Below the pieces are notes generated by a model that was given only the letters and a program-made list of their open reading frames with translations, did no database searches and was not told the DNA's origin. Shown piece by piece: positions 46,775 to 55,996 of a stretch of 64,000 bases of DNA. Position 1 is the stretch's first letter; every line of letters begins with the position of its first letter. The stretch covers positions 2,760,001 to 2,824,000 of the forward strand of contig NC_012587.1 of NCBI RefSeq assembly GCF_000018545.1, given 5' to 3'. The position numbers and the translations under genes are program-made. The stretch comes from Sinorhizobium fredii NGR234. Its GTDB lineage: Bacteria > Pseudomonadota > Alphaproteobacteria > Rhizobiales > Rhizobiaceae.

Positions 46775-48178
46775 ATGGCTGACGGCAGTTCCGAAACGAA
46801 ATCCTCCAACCAGATGTGGGGCGGACGCTTCGCCTCGGGTCCGGATGCGATCATGGAGGAGATAAATGCCTCGATCGGCTTCGACAAGAAGCTCTATGCC
46901 CAGGATATCCGCGGCTCAATAGCGCATGCCACCATGCTGGCACATAAGGGCATCATTTCCGCCGAAGACAAAGACAAGATCGTTCACGGCCTCGAGACGA
47001 TCCTGTCAGAGATCGAAAGCGGCGCCTTCGACTTCTCGCGCCGCCTCGAAGACATTCATATGAACATCGAGGCGCGGCTGGCGTCGCTGATCGGCCCCGC
47101 CGCCGGCCGCCTGCATACGGCACGCTCCCGCAACGACCAGGTCGCACTGGATTTCCGTCTCTGGGTGAAGGAAGAACTGCAGAGGACCGAAAAGGCGCTG
47201 ACGGGGCTGATCGGCGCCTTTCTCGACCGGGCGGAGGAGCATGCCGGTACGGTGATGCCGGGCTTCACGCATCTGCAGACGGCCCAGCCGGTGACCTTCG
47301 GCCATCATTGCATGGCCTATGTCGAAATGTTCGGCCGCGATCGCTCGCGCGTCCGACACGCGATCGAGCACATGGACGAAAGCCCGATCGGCGCTGCAGC
47401 GCTTGCCGGCACTGGCTTCCCGATCGACCGGCACATGACCGCCAAGGCGCTCGGCTTCCGCGAGCCGACCCGCAACTCGATCGATACGGTCTCCGACCGG
47501 GACTTCGCGCTCGAATTCCTGTCGATCGCGTCGATCGCCGCCACGCACCTGTCGCGGCTTGCCGAAGAGATCGTCATCTGGTCGACGCCGCAATTCGGCT
47601 TCATCCGCCTGTCGGATGCCTTCTCGACCGGTTCTTCGATCATGCCGCAGAAGAAGAACCCCGACGCGGCCGAGCTCGTGCGCGCCAAGACCGGCCGTAT
47701 CAACGGCTCGCTGATTGCGCTTCTGACGGTCATGAAGGGCCTGCCGCTCGCCTACTCCAAGGACATGCAGGAAGACAAGGAACAGGTCTTCGACGCCGCC
47801 GAAAGCCTCGAATTGGCGATCGCGGCAATGACCGGCATGGTGCGCGATATGACCGTGCGCGCCGACCGGATGAAGGCCGCCGCCGGCTCCGGCTACTCGA
47901 CCGCCACGGACCTTGCCGACTGGCTGGTGCGCGAGGCGGGCCTCCCGTTCCGCGACGCCCATCACGTCACCGGTCGCGCCGTGGCACTCGCCGAACAGAA
48001 GGGCTGCGACCTGGCCGATCTCTCGCTTGCCGACCTGCAGGCGATCAATCCCGCCATCACCGACAAGGTCTTCGACGTGCTGACCGTCGAAGCGTCGGTC
48101 GCGAGCCGCACCAGTTTCGGCGGCACGGCACCAGCCGAAGTGCGCAAGCAGATCGCCTGGTGGCGGGCACGCAATTGA
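46775..48178 (+). CDS. argH: Argininosuccinate lyase
   Basis: 467 residues. It splits argininosuccinate into arginine and fumarate. The superfamily signature [20 protein letters not shown] holds the catalytic Ser loop; [20 protein letters not shown] and [19 protein letters not shown] are the other conserved segments. The order argH-lptM-lysA is common in Alphaproteobacteria. The short divergent spacer with tlpA leaves little room for separate promoters. Confidence 0.95.
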   Translation: MADGSSETKSSNQMWGGRFASGPDAIMEEINASIGFDKKLYAQDIRGSIAHATMLAHKGIISAEDKDKIVHGLETILSEIESGAFDFSRRLEDIHMNIEARLASLIGPAAGRLHTARSRNDQVALDFRLWVKEELQRTEKALTGLIGAFLDRAEEHAGTVMPGFTHLQTAQPVTFGHHCMAYVEMFGRDRSRVRHAIEHMDESPIGAAALAGTGFPIDRHMTAKALGFREPTRNSIDTVSDRDFALEFLSIASIAATHLSRLAEEIVIWSTPQFGFIRLSDAFSTGSSIMPQKKNPDAAELVRAKTGRINGSLIALLTVMKGLPLAYSKDMQEDKEQVFDAAESLELAIAAMTGMVRDMTVRADRMKAAAGSGYSTATDLADWLVREAGLPFRDAHHVTGRAVALAEQKGCDLADLSLADLQAINPAITDKVFDVLTVEASVASRTSFGGTAPAEVRKQIAWWRARN

Positions 48179-48198
48179 TGGTTTCGCTTCCGCCGGCG

Positions 48199-48312
48199 CG
48201 CCCCTCATCCCGCTGCCGCGACCTTCTCCCCGCAGGCGGGGAGAAGGGGGATGCCGCGCCGGCTCAAGTCCCCTCTCCCCGCCTGCGGGGAGAGGGCTAG
48301 GGTGAGGGGCAG
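48199..48312. repeat. Palindromic rhizobial repeat element
   Basis: About 114 nt with two internal palindromes, 48222-48247 (ccttctccccgc ... gcggggagaagg) and 48271-48296 (ccctctccccgc ... gcggggagaggg), enclosed by outer ends gcccctcat and gtgaggggc. This resembles REP-type repeats that are common in rhizobial intergenic spaces. It may affect argH mRNA stability. Confidence 0.75.
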
Positions 48313-48426
48313 CGATATGCGTGAAAACGTATAGATCTGCTCACACAAACAGGGTGCACAAGGCATTGAAAAACCGATAAGAGATCGCTCTATCTAGGAA
48401 CAATCGGCTTCAACTTCGGCGAGGAA

Positions 48427-48627
48427 ATGACGATGACATTGACGAAGGCGGCCCGGCTTGCGCTGCTGCTGGCGATTCCGGGCCTGGTGCTCACCGGTTG
48501 CGGGCGCAAGGGCGACCTCGACCGGCCGGGCGCCACGACCTCGATCAACACGAAAGCGCCCGCCGGGACCGCCGAACCGAAGGAGACGGTCGAGGACCGC
48601 CCCTTCCTGCTTGATCCCCTCCTCTGA
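48427..48627 (+). CDS. lptM: LptM-like lipoprotein (YifL family)
   Basis: 66 residues. A lipoprotein signal ends at the lipobox LTGC near residue 25, followed by GRKGDLDRPG, the conserved start of mature LptM/YifL. In E. coli LptM aids maturation of the LptDE lipopolysaccharide translocon. The tail is short and Pro/Ala rich. It lies upstream of lysA with a 14-nt gap, a conserved gene pair. Confidence 0.87.
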   Translation: MTMTLTKAARLALLLAIPGLVLTGCGRKGDLDRPGATTSINTKAPAGTAEPKETVEDRPFLLDPLL

Positions 48628-48641
48628 GCGAGCGACACCCC

Positions 48642-49910
48642 GTGAACCATTTCGACTATCGCGACGGAATCCTCTACGCCGAAGACGTGCCCGTTACGGA
48701 TATCGCCCGCGCCGTCGGCACGCCGTTCTACTGCTATTCCACTGCCACGCTCGAGCGCCACTATCGGGTCTTCGCGCAAGCCTTCGCCGATGTCGATGCG
48801 ATGGTCTGTTACGCGATGAAGGCCAATTCCAATCAGGCCGTCCTGAAGACCCTCGGCCGGCTCGGCGCCGGCATCGACGTGGTCTCCGAAGGTGAGTTGC
48901 GTCGCGCTCTTGCCGCCGGCATTCCTGCCGAGCGGATCATGTTTTCCGGCGTCGGCAAGACCCCGCGTGAAATGGATCTGGGGCTGGAAGCCGGCATCTA
49001 TTGCTTCAACGTCGAGTCCGAGCCGGAGCTGGAAATCCTCAACCAGCGGGCCGTGCGCGCCGGCAAGCAGGCGCATGTTTCCTTCCGCATCAATCCGGAC
49101 GTCGACGCCCGCACCCATGCGAAGATCTCGACCGGCAAGAAGGAAAACAAGTTTGGTATTTCCTGGGAGCGGGCGCGGGCCGTCTATGCCCATGCGGCGA
49201 CGCTCCCGGGTATCAAGGTGACCGGCATCGACATGCATATCGGCAGCCAGATCACCGAGCTGCAGCCCTTCGATGACGCCTTCAAGCTGTTGCGCGAACT
49301 GGTCGATACGCTGCGCTCCGATGGCCACGCCATCGACCATGTCGATATCGGCGGCGGCCTCGGCATTCCCTATCGGGAAGACAACAATCCGCCGCCGCTC
49401 CCCGATGCCTATGCCGATATCGTCAAGAACCAGCTCAAGGGCCTCGACTGCAAGATCGTCACCGAACCGGGGCGTCTGATCGTCGGCAACGCCGGCATTC
49501 TCGTCACCGAAGTGATCTATGTGAAGGATGGCGGCGAAAAGACCTTCGTCATCGTCGACGGGGCGATGAACGACCTGATCCGGCCGACCCTCTACGAGGC
49601 CTATCACGAGATCAGGCCGGTGAAGATTTCCGCCGCCAACGCGCCGCGCATCAAGGCCGACGTGGTGGGTCCTGTCTGCGAGACGGGCGACTATCTGGCG
49701 CTCGACCGGGAAATGGCAATGCCCAAGCCGGGCGACCTTTTCGCGATCGGCTCGGCAGGCGCTTACGGCGCGGTCCAAGCCGGCACCTATAACAGCCGAC
49801 TTTTGGTGCCCGAGGTTCTTGTCAAGGGCGATCGTTTCCACGTGATCCGCCCGCGCAAGGACTACGATGCCCTGATCGACCTCGACTCGGTGCCGGACTG
49901 GCTTGACTGA
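48642..49910 (+). CDS. lysA: Diaminopimelate decarboxylase
   Basis: 422 residues from a GTG. It makes lysine from meso-diaminopimelate with pyridoxal phosphate. The PLP Lys is in MVCYAMKANSNQAVLKTL, the glycine loop is HVDIGGGLGIPY, and the C-terminal dimer-site Cys is in VGPVCETGDYLA with GAYGAVQAGTYNSR. Together with lysC in this window, it gives both ends of the lysine pathway. Confidence 0.95.
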   Translation: MNHFDYRDGILYAEDVPVTDIARAVGTPFYCYSTATLERHYRVFAQAFADVDAMVCYAMKANSNQAVLKTLGRLGAGIDVVSEGELRRALAAGIPAERIMFSGVGKTPREMDLGLEAGIYCFNVESEPELEILNQRAVRAGKQAHVSFRINPDVDARTHAKISTGKKENKFGISWERARAVYAHAATLPGIKVTGIDMHIGSQITELQPFDDAFKLLRELVDTLRSDGHAIDHVDIGGGLGIPYREDNNPPPLPDAYADIVKNQLKGLDCKIVTEPGRLIVGNAGILVTEVIYVKDGGEKTFVIVDGAMNDLIRPTLYEAYHEIRPVKISAANAPRIKADVVGPVCETGDYLALDREMAMPKPGDLFAIGSAGAYGAVQAGTYNSRLLVPEVLVKGDRFHVIRPRKDYDALIDLDSVPDWLD

Positions 49911-50069
49911 GTTCGACGCGGCTGCGCTCGAAACGGCGCCCTTCCTGGCGATCACGTTTTGTTTTGCGTGTCGCCCTCGCCTTCGCCACAAAGGATGTTA
50001 TCCTGACCTTTGACCGCCAAACGGCTGAGGGGACTGGCGGTCAAAGGAATGGAAAGGGAATATGGGCGG

Positions 50070-52685
50070 ATGACGCTTTTCCGGCAGGATGAAACGCCAC
50101 GACCGAGGTCATTCGCCAGGATGCTGGCGACGAAGCGGTTCCTGGCACGCCTGATCCTGCTGGCCGAGCAGCTCCTGCCCCGTGCGCTCGCACCCGCTTC
50201 GCTCGGTCTCCTGTTCCTCTCCGCCGGCTGGCTCGGCTTTTTCCGTGCGGCACCATTCTGGCTGCATGTCGTCGTTCTGCTCGCCTTTGTCGCCGGGCTT
50301 TTCCTGACGCTCCTGCCTCTTACCCGCGTTCGTTGGCCGGAGATCGCCGAAGCCGACAGGATGCTCGAAGACCGCAACCAGCTGCCCCACCAGGCGATCC
50401 GCGTGCAGGACGACGCGCCGGCAACCGAGGGGGCCGTCGGCGCGGCGCTCTGGCGTGAGCACCAGACGCGCATGGCGCGTCTCGTCCACGGTCTCGACAC
50501 CGGTCTACCGCGGCCCGACGTGGCGCGACACGATCCTCTGGCGCTGAGGGCCGTACCGATACTGCTTGCCTGCGTCGCCTTCGCCTATTCCTATTCGAAT
50601 CGCGCCGGTCTGGTGTCCGACGCGTTTCGACTGCCCGAGCGCCAGATCGCCGCTCCCGACATCCGCATCGACGCCTGGGTGACTCCGCCGGCCTATACCG
50701 GCCGCGCACCGATTTTCCTGACCGGCCGGGAGGATATGACAGCCTCCGACCGGCAGGCCGCAATCACCATACCGCAGTTCAGCGACGTCACCGTTCGCAT
50801 AACAGGCGCCGGCCAGGAGACGCAGGTCAGCTACGCTGACACGGGCAACCCGCAGCCGACCATCATCCCGGCTGCGGCCGGCAAGCCGTCGCCGCAGCAG
50901 GCCGAGGCAGCGCAAGCGGTCGGAACGTCCCCGAACGGCGCCCGGAATCATCTCTTCAAGATCACCCGGGACGGCACGCTTTCGGTCGCCGGACAGCGCT
51001 GGAACTTCAAGATCATTCCCGACAGCGTGCCGGACATCGCCTTCGATGGCGCACCCCGTCCGACGGCGAACGCGTCGCTTGAGATGAGCTTCCTCGCCCA
51101 TGACGACTACGGCATTTCCCAGGCCTGGGCGGAGATAAAGCCTCTGGACGAACCGGCTGCCGACGCCAGGCCGCTCTATCCGCCGCCGGAATATCGCCTC
51201 GATCTGCCGCGCCGCAATCCGCGCGAAGCCAAGGGAACGACCAGCCGGAACCTGAGCGAGCATCCGCTTGCCGGGAAGCGCGTAGAGATCACCCTCGTCG
51301 CCCGCGACGCCGCCGGCCAGGAGGGTCGAAGCGTCCCGGAGGAAATGGTGTTGCCGGCGCGGCGGTTCTTCGAGCCGCTTGCCGCGGCGGTCGCCGAACA
51401 GCGCCAGGTCTTCGCTCTCGACGCCAACCAGTTGCCCCGCGCCATCGACCTCAACGACGCCTTGACGCTCTACCCCGAGGCGACGATCCCGAACCTCACG
51501 CATTTCCTGTTGATCCAGTCGGCCCGGACGCGCATGAAGCTCGCCCGCAACGACGATATGCTGCGCGACGCGGCCGACCATCTCTGGGAGATCGCGCTCG
51601 GCATCGAGGACGGCGACCTGTCGCTCGCCGAGCGCCGGCTGCGCGATGCCCAGCAGGCCCTGTCCGATGCGCTCGAACGCAATGCCTCGGATGAGGAGAT
51701 CGCCAGGCTGATGCAGGAACTGCGCCAGGCAATGCAGGAATATATGCGCGCGCTCGCCGAGCAGGCAGCCAAAAATCCGGCGATCGCCGCCAATCCGGAC
51801 ATGAACAATATGCTGCGTCAGCAGGATCTGGAAAAGATGATGGACCAGATCGAAAACCTGGCGCGCTCCGGCGCGCGCGATCAGGCGCGCCAGCTCTTGT
51901 CCGAACTGCAGCGGATGATGAACAATCTGCAGGCCGGCCGCATGCAGCAGGGCGGCGAGCAGAACAGCGCGATGCGCCAGCAAATGGACAAGCTCGGCCA
52001 GCTGATGCAGCAGCAACAGCAGCTGATGGACGAAACATTCAAGCTGGACCAGGCGCTGCGCGACCGGATGCAGCGCGGCGACCCGCTCCAGGGCGAGGAC
52101 AATGAGCTGTTCGGCCAGGATATGCCCCAGGATCCCGGACAGCAGGGCGACCCGAACGGACAGCCCAATCCGCTCGACGAGATGACCGCCGAGCAATTGA
52201 AGGAGGCCTTGAAACAGCTCAGGCAGCAGCAGGAGGCGCTCGGCAAGCAGCTGAGTGAACTGCAAAAGGGCCTGGAGGATCTGGGCATAAAGCCCGGTAA
52301 GGGCTTCGGCCAGGCTGGGCGCGAAATGGGCGACGCCGCCGGCGCACTGGGCGAGGGTCAGGGCGAACGAGCCGTCGGCAGCCAGGGCCGGGCGTTGCAG
52401 GCCCTGCGCGAAGGCGCCCAGGACATGATGAACCAGATGCAGGCCCAGGGTCAGGGACCGGGTCCCGGTCAGGGCGTGCCGCAATACGGCCAGAACGGCC
52501 GCGACCCGCTGGGGCGGCGCCAGCAGAACGCCGGACCGGACTTCGGCAACCAGGTGAAAGTGCCGGACGAGATCGACACCCAGCGCGCCCGGCAGATCCT
52601 CGACGCGATCCGGCGCAAGCTCGGCGACAACCTGTCGCCGGAGGTCGAGCGGCAATATCTCGAGCGCCTGCTCGATATGCGATAG
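50070..52685 (+). CDS. TIGR02302 family protein (DUF4175)
   Basis: About 871 residues. Two membrane helices near the N-terminus (LAPASLGLLFLSAGWLGFF, WLHVVVLLAFVAGLFLTLL) and a third near 165 (ILLACVAFAYSYS) are followed by a periplasmic region, then a long coiled coil rich in Gln and Met from about 570 to 790 (QQQQQLMDETFKLDQALRDR). The function is unknown; the family is alphaproteobacterial. The start is uncertain: TTG 50010, ATG 50049 and ATG 50070 are in frame. A 20-bp inverted repeat follows it. Confidence 0.85.
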   Translation: MTLFRQDETPRPRSFARMLATKRFLARLILLAEQLLPRALAPASLGLLFLSAGWLGFFRAAPFWLHVVVLLAFVAGLFLTLLPLTRVRWPEIAEADRMLEDRNQLPHQAIRVQDDAPATEGAVGAALWREHQTRMARLVHGLDTGLPRPDVARHDPLALRAVPILLACVAFAYSYSNRAGLVSDAFRLPERQIAAPDIRIDAWVTPPAYTGRAPIFLTGREDMTASDRQAAITIPQFSDVTVRITGAGQETQVSYADTGNPQPTIIPAAAGKPSPQQAEAAQAVGTSPNGARNHLFKITRDGTLSVAGQRWNFKIIPDSVPDIAFDGAPRPTANASLEMSFLAHDDYGISQAWAEIKPLDEPAADARPLYPPPEYRLDLPRRNPREAKGTTSRNLSEHPLAGKRVEITLVARDAAGQEGRSVPEEMVLPARRFFEPLAAAVAEQRQVFALDANQLPRAIDLNDALTLYPEATIPNLTHFLLIQSARTRMKLARNDDMLRDAADHLWEIALGIEDGDLSLAERRLRDAQQALSDALERNASDEEIARLMQELRQAMQEYMRALAEQAAKNPAIAANPDMNNMLRQQDLEKMMDQIENLARSGARDQARQLLSELQRMMNNLQAGRMQQGGEQNSAMRQQMDKLGQLMQQQQQLMDETFKLDQALRDRMQRGDPLQGEDNELFGQDMPQDPGQQGDPNGQPNPLDEMTAEQLKEALKQLRQQQEALGKQLSELQKGLEDLGIKPGKGFGQAGREMGDAAGALGEGQGERAVGSQGRALQALREGAQDMMNQMQAQGQGPGPGQGVPQYGQNGRDPLGRRQQNAGPDFGNQVKVPDEIDTQRARQILDAIRRKLGDNLSPEVERQYLERLLDMR

Positions 52686-52740
52686 TGGATTTCCAGGAAA
52701 CGCGCGGAACGGTTTTCCGTCCGGAATTGTCTCATTTCCA

Positions 52741-52793
52741 AGAGCCAGATCAGTTCACCGTTTCGGCGAAACGGTGAACTGATCTGAAGCTCT
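52741..52793. terminator. Very long perfect inverted repeat, bidirectional terminator
   Basis: cagatcagttcaccgtttcg (52746-52765) and cgaaacggtgaactgatctg (52767-52786) are exact complements, and agagc/gctct extend the stem further across a 2-nt bulge. It lies between the convergent TIGR02302 and cpdR genes. Confidence 0.75.
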
Positions 52794-52812
52794 GCCGGAG
52801 CGTCAGGAGCCG

Positions 52813-53175
52813 TCAGGCAGCCAAGGCGTGGGCCACCGCCTTGCGGATATCCGGCAGGGAAAACGGCTTGGAGATCACATCCACGACCTTGCCGGAAATA
52901 TCGTCGGCGCGCTCGCGCTGCTCGGCATATCCGGTCATCAGCAAGATCTTCAGCTGCGGAAAGGCGGCCGATGCCTGATGCACAAGCTCGATGCCGTCCA
53001 TGACCGGCATGCGGATATCCGATAGCAGCAGGTCAAAGCGCTGGTCCTTGAGCCGGGCGAGCCCGTCGGCTCCATCCCCTGCCTCGACCGTCTCATGTCC
53101 ATCGAGCTGCAGCGCCCGCGCCACAAATGAGCGCAACGCGTCCTCATCCTCGGTAATCAGGATTCTCGCCATCAT
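52813..53175 (-). CDS. cpdR: Response regulator CpdR
   Basis: 120 residues, a single receiver domain with no output domain. In Caulobacter and Sinorhizobium, unphosphorylated CpdR acts as an adaptor that takes ClpXP to the pole and its substrates. The phospho-acceptor is the Asp in LLLSDIRMPVMDG (residue 53 by this start), and the CpdR-typical LLMTGYAEQRERADDI and SKPFSLPDIRKAVAHAL follow. An ATG one codon downstream is better spaced from GGGAGG. The upstream region holds RIME-like copy B. Confidence 0.9.
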   Translation of the reverse strand: MMARILITEDEDALRSFVARALQLDGHETVEAGDGADGLARLKDQRFDLLLSDIRMPVMDGIELVHQASAAFPQLKILLMTGYAEQRERADDISGKVVDVISKPFSLPDIRKAVAHALAA

Positions 53176-53339
53176 GGCCTCCCGTGTTCGCTCTCACAGA
53201 GCGTCGGCGTCGTTCGCAAGAAGACGCTCTACGTCGTTGAACATCCGTATCCCGCGCCGCCTGCGGCCGTGACACGGTTCCAACCAAACAGCTTTGTGTT
53301 TGCTTTCGGTAAACGCGATAGCTTCGATTTTCAGTATTT

Positions 53340-53440
53340 TACAGCGCCGCGCGCCTCGTCAGACGTGCAAGGGGCGCTGTGCACTTTGAATTTCTGCATG
53401 TTTTTCTCCTTAAACACCTACGATTTAGGGAAACATGCAG
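53340..53440. repeat. RIME-like palindromic intergenic repeat, copy B
   Basis: Starts tacagcgccgcgcg, ends gggaaacatgcag; same two-palindrome layout as copy A, but shorter and more diverged in the second arm. It lies between the cpdR start and the hpt stop. Confidence 0.82.
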
Positions 53441-53510
53441 TCGCGTCGCCAGGTAGAAAATCGACAATTCTTCGCCCATGGAGCGAAGGCGCCGCAACCG
53501 ATCGGCACGG

Positions 53511-54056
53511 TTACTCGGCGTCACCGGTGACGACGCCGACGAACGGGAGTTCTCGAAAGGCATAGGCGACATCCATACCGTAGCCGACCACGAAGTGGTC
53601 GGGGCATTCGAAGCCGACATAGTCCGCCTCCAGATCGACACGGCGCTTGACGCGCTTGTCGAGCAGAACCGCGATCGTGACATTGCGTGCGCCGCGCTCG
53701 TAGAGCAGTTCCTTGGCAAAGCGCAGTGTCCTCCCGGATTCGAGAATATCGTCGATCAAGAGCACGTCGCGATCATGCACGTCGCTGTCGATATCCTTGG
53801 TGATCTTCACGCCTTTGGATTCGGTTCCCGTGCCGTAGCTGGAAAGCGTGATGAACTCGACCTCCGGCGCAAGTCCGGCCCCGTGCATGGCACGGATCAG
53901 ATCGGCCGCAAAAATGAAGGAGCCCTTGAGGATCGAGATGACGAGGAGGTCCTTGTGCGGCCCGCGCATGATCTCGTCCGCCATTTCCCGATTGCGGGTG
54001 GCGATCGCCTCGGGGCTGTAAAGGACCTCGATATTCTTGCCGCGAACGACGGGCAT
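53511..54056 (-). CDS. hpt: Hypoxanthine phosphoribosyltransferase
   Basis: 181 residues. It salvages hypoxanthine (and often guanine) with PRPP to form IMP or GMP. The PRPP motif is DVLLIDDILESGRTL, the pyrophosphate loop region is VISILKGSFIFAADLI, and the base-contact region DYVGFECPDHFVVGYGMDV has the aromatic and DxxY pattern. RIME-like copy C ends 17 nt before the ATG, so the mRNA leader includes its arm. Confidence 0.92.
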   Translation of the reverse strand: MPVVRGKNIEVLYSPEAIATRNREMADEIMRGPHKDLLVISILKGSFIFAADLIRAMHGAGLAPEVEFITLSSYGTGTESKGVKITKDIDSDVHDRDVLLIDDILESGRTLRFAKELLYERGARNVTIAVLLDKRVKRRVDLEADYVGFECPDHFVVGYGMDVAYAFRELPFVGVVTGDAE

Positions 54057-54073
54057 GACGGTTCTCCATTTTC

Positions 54074-54178
54074 CTACAGCGCCGTCCCGTCTTTCGAGAC
54101 GCCCAAAGGTCGCTGCAGCATTTTGAATTGCTGCATGTTTTTGTCCTTAGATCGAATTCGATTTAAGGACACATGCAA
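54074..54178. repeat. RIME-like palindromic intergenic repeat, copy C
   Basis: ctacagcgccgtcccgtct ... cgagacg ... cgctgcag, then ctgcatgtttttgtcctt ... aaggacacatgcaa, with the second stem extended by an EcoRI-like gaattc centre. It lies between the hpt start and the membrane protein gene stop. Confidence 0.85.
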
Positions 54179-54221
54179 TCGGAAGAACGCCTGCCCTCCC
54201 TTCAAGAGCCGATTAGCACAA

Positions 54222-54875
54222 TCAGCGAGGCGAAACACCGTTTTCCGCGAAGGAGACGGTGACGTCGGGCATTTTTCCACCCGCATAGGGGAGCCGAGTG
54301 ACGAAGCGGCGGCTTTCGCCCGGTGCAATGGCAGCGCCCTCGGGCAACAGGCGCGTCGACGTCACGGCCCGTCCGTTGTGCATGACTTCGACGATCACCG
54401 GCGGCAGGCGCTGATCGAGGTCCGATCGGTTGTCGATGGCCCCGTAGACGGAAAGCACGCGCATGCCGCCGGTATCGTCGAGCGAGGCGGTGACCCCCTC
54501 GATGGCGAGCGGACGGGCATCCGCCTCACCATGACCTCCGAGGCCTGCCATCAGCAGGAAAGCCGTCAAGCCGAGGCCGGCGGCGAGGCCGGCGAAGCGG
54601 CGCGCCGGCATTGCGCGCAGCCTCGCCTCCGCGATCGCCAACAACCGGGCCACGGCTCCTTGACGGATGGTGGTCGTCGGACGCGGCGCGGAACGCGTCG
54701 CCGGGCGCTGGTTGTCGTTGAAGACCGGATAGGGGCTGCGCCGCGGATCAGCTGCCACGGTCTCGAATTCGACGTCGACATAGTCGAGGTTCCTGGCAGC
54801 GGGGGCGTCCGAGCGCGGCACGCGCTCCGGCGGAATGAGGTCGATCCCGGCTGTCTTCGTGCGAAATGCCTGCAT
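54222..54875 (-). CDS. Membrane-anchored hypothetical protein with DUF3426-like domain
   Basis: 217 residues. A disordered cytoplasmic N-terminus (residues 1-90) precedes one membrane helix (FAGLAAGLGLTAFLLMAGLG), then a C-terminal beta-sandwich-like region with VLSVYGAIDNRSDLDQRLPP and GESRRFVTRLPY. This fits DUF3426 zinc-ribbon membrane proteins that lie beside ftsE in rhizobia, although no zinc ribbon is visible here. Function unknown. GGGAGAG precedes the start at 54875. Confidence 0.75.
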   Translation of the reverse strand: MQAFRTKTAGIDLIPPERVPRSDAPAARNLDYVDVEFETVAADPRRSPYPVFNDNQRPATRSAPRPTTTIRQGAVARLLAIAEARLRAMPARRFAGLAAGLGLTAFLLMAGLGGHGEADARPLAIEGVTASLDDTGGMRVLSVYGAIDNRSDLDQRLPPVIVEVMHNGRAVTSTRLLPEGAAIAPGESRRFVTRLPYAGGKMPDVTVSFAENGVSPR

Positions 54876-54905
54876 GGGGCTCTCCCATCGGAGTGCCGCG
54901 CCCTC

Positions 54906-55005
54906 GACAGCGCCGGGCGACCTCTAGAGGCACAGAGGTCGCTGTAGCACATCAGGTGCTGCATGTTTTATCCTTGAATCGGCTCCGATTTAAGGAAACA
55001 TGCAG
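54906..55005. repeat. RIME-like palindromic intergenic repeat, copy D
   Basis: gacagcgccgggcgacctct ... agaggtcgctgtag and ctgcatgttttatccttgaatcg ... cgatttaaggaaacatgcag. It starts 31 nt before the DUF3426-like gene start and is oriented like the other copies. Confidence 0.84.
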
Positions 55006-55336
55006 TGGGCGCGCCAAACTCGCTGCGGCAATACCCCTGCAAGAAACAGGGCATTGCATCAAATCCTGACGGAACGTAAACCGAAATGGTTAATGTTTCG
55101 GAAAGAGCCGCGAAAGCGGCGCCTTTCCCTGGGACATTAACTGTCGCTTAACCATGGTTCCGCACTCGGTTTTGCCTTGGCAGGCGCGCTGTCCTACTGC
55201 ATGGTCCTTCAATCGGCACCGCAGTTCAAAGCGATGCAGCGCGCTTCGTGCGTCTGGCGAGACGGCACGACGCTGGATGTGCGAACGACGGTTGAGGCGG
55301 TTGCTGAGCGTCGTGACGAGAGATTGGGCTGTCCCG
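55006..55336. other. 331-nt region upstream of ftsE
   Basis: No coding call is supported. Several in-frame start-like codons upstream of ftsE (from 55154) give a low-complexity Arg-rich extension unlike FtsE. The stretch 55075-55150 is AT-richer (aaccgaaatggttaatgtttcgg) and is a plausible promoter area for ftsEX. Confidence 0.45.
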
Positions 55337-55996
55337 TTGATTCATTTTGAGAATGTCGGATTGCGCTATGGCATGGGACCGGAAATTCTTCGGGACCTGA
55401 CGTTCGACATACCGCGCCGGTCCTTTCAGTTCCTGACCGGGCCGTCGGGGGCCGGCAAGACGACGCTGCTGCGGCTGCTGTTTCTTTCGCTGAAGCCGAC
55501 CCGCGGGCTCATTCGCATGTTCGACCGCAACATCTCGTCCATTCCGCGCGAGGAATTTCCGATGCTGCGCCGCCGCGTCGGCATCGTCTTCCAGGACTTC
55601 CGCCTTCTCGACCATCTGACGACTTACGAGAATGTCGCCCTGCCGCTCAGGGTGCGTGGCAAGGAGGAGACGAGCTACCGCTCGGACGTGCTCGAGCTTC
55701 TCAAGTGGGTTGGTCTCGGCGAGCGTATCAACGTGCTTCCACCGGTGCTTTCCGGCGGCGAAAAGCAGCGCGCTGCGATCGCCCGGGCACTGATCGACCG
55801 CCCGGAAATCCTTCTCGCCGACGAACCGACCGGCAATGTCGATCCGCCGATGGCGCGGCGGCTGTTGAACCTTTTCCTGGAACTGAACAAGCTCGGTACC
55901 GCCGTGGTGATCGCCACGCACGACCTGTCGCTGATGGACCAGGTCGAGGCCCGGCGCATGATCCTTTCACAGGGGCGGCTTGACATCTATGAATGA
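55337..55996 (+). CDS. ftsE: Cell division ATP-binding protein FtsE
   Basis: 219 residues. FtsEX is an ABC-type complex that activates peptidoglycan hydrolases at the septum. Walker A is LTGPSGAGKTTLLRLL, signature VLSGGEKQRAAIARALI, Walker B PEILLADEPTGNVD. The family starts at IHFENVGLRYGMGPEIL, which points to the TTG at 55337; a GTG at 55313 is also in frame. No ATG gives a family-like N-terminus. It overlaps ftsX by 8 nt. Confidence 0.93.
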   Translation: MIHFENVGLRYGMGPEILRDLTFDIPRRSFQFLTGPSGAGKTTLLRLLFLSLKPTRGLIRMFDRNISSIPREEFPMLRRRVGIVFQDFRLLDHLTTYENVALPLRVRGKEETSYRSDVLELLKWVGLGERINVLPPVLSGGEKQRAAIARALIDRPEILLADEPTGNVDPPMARRLLNLFLELNKLGTAVVIATHDLSLMDQVEARRMILSQGRLDIYE

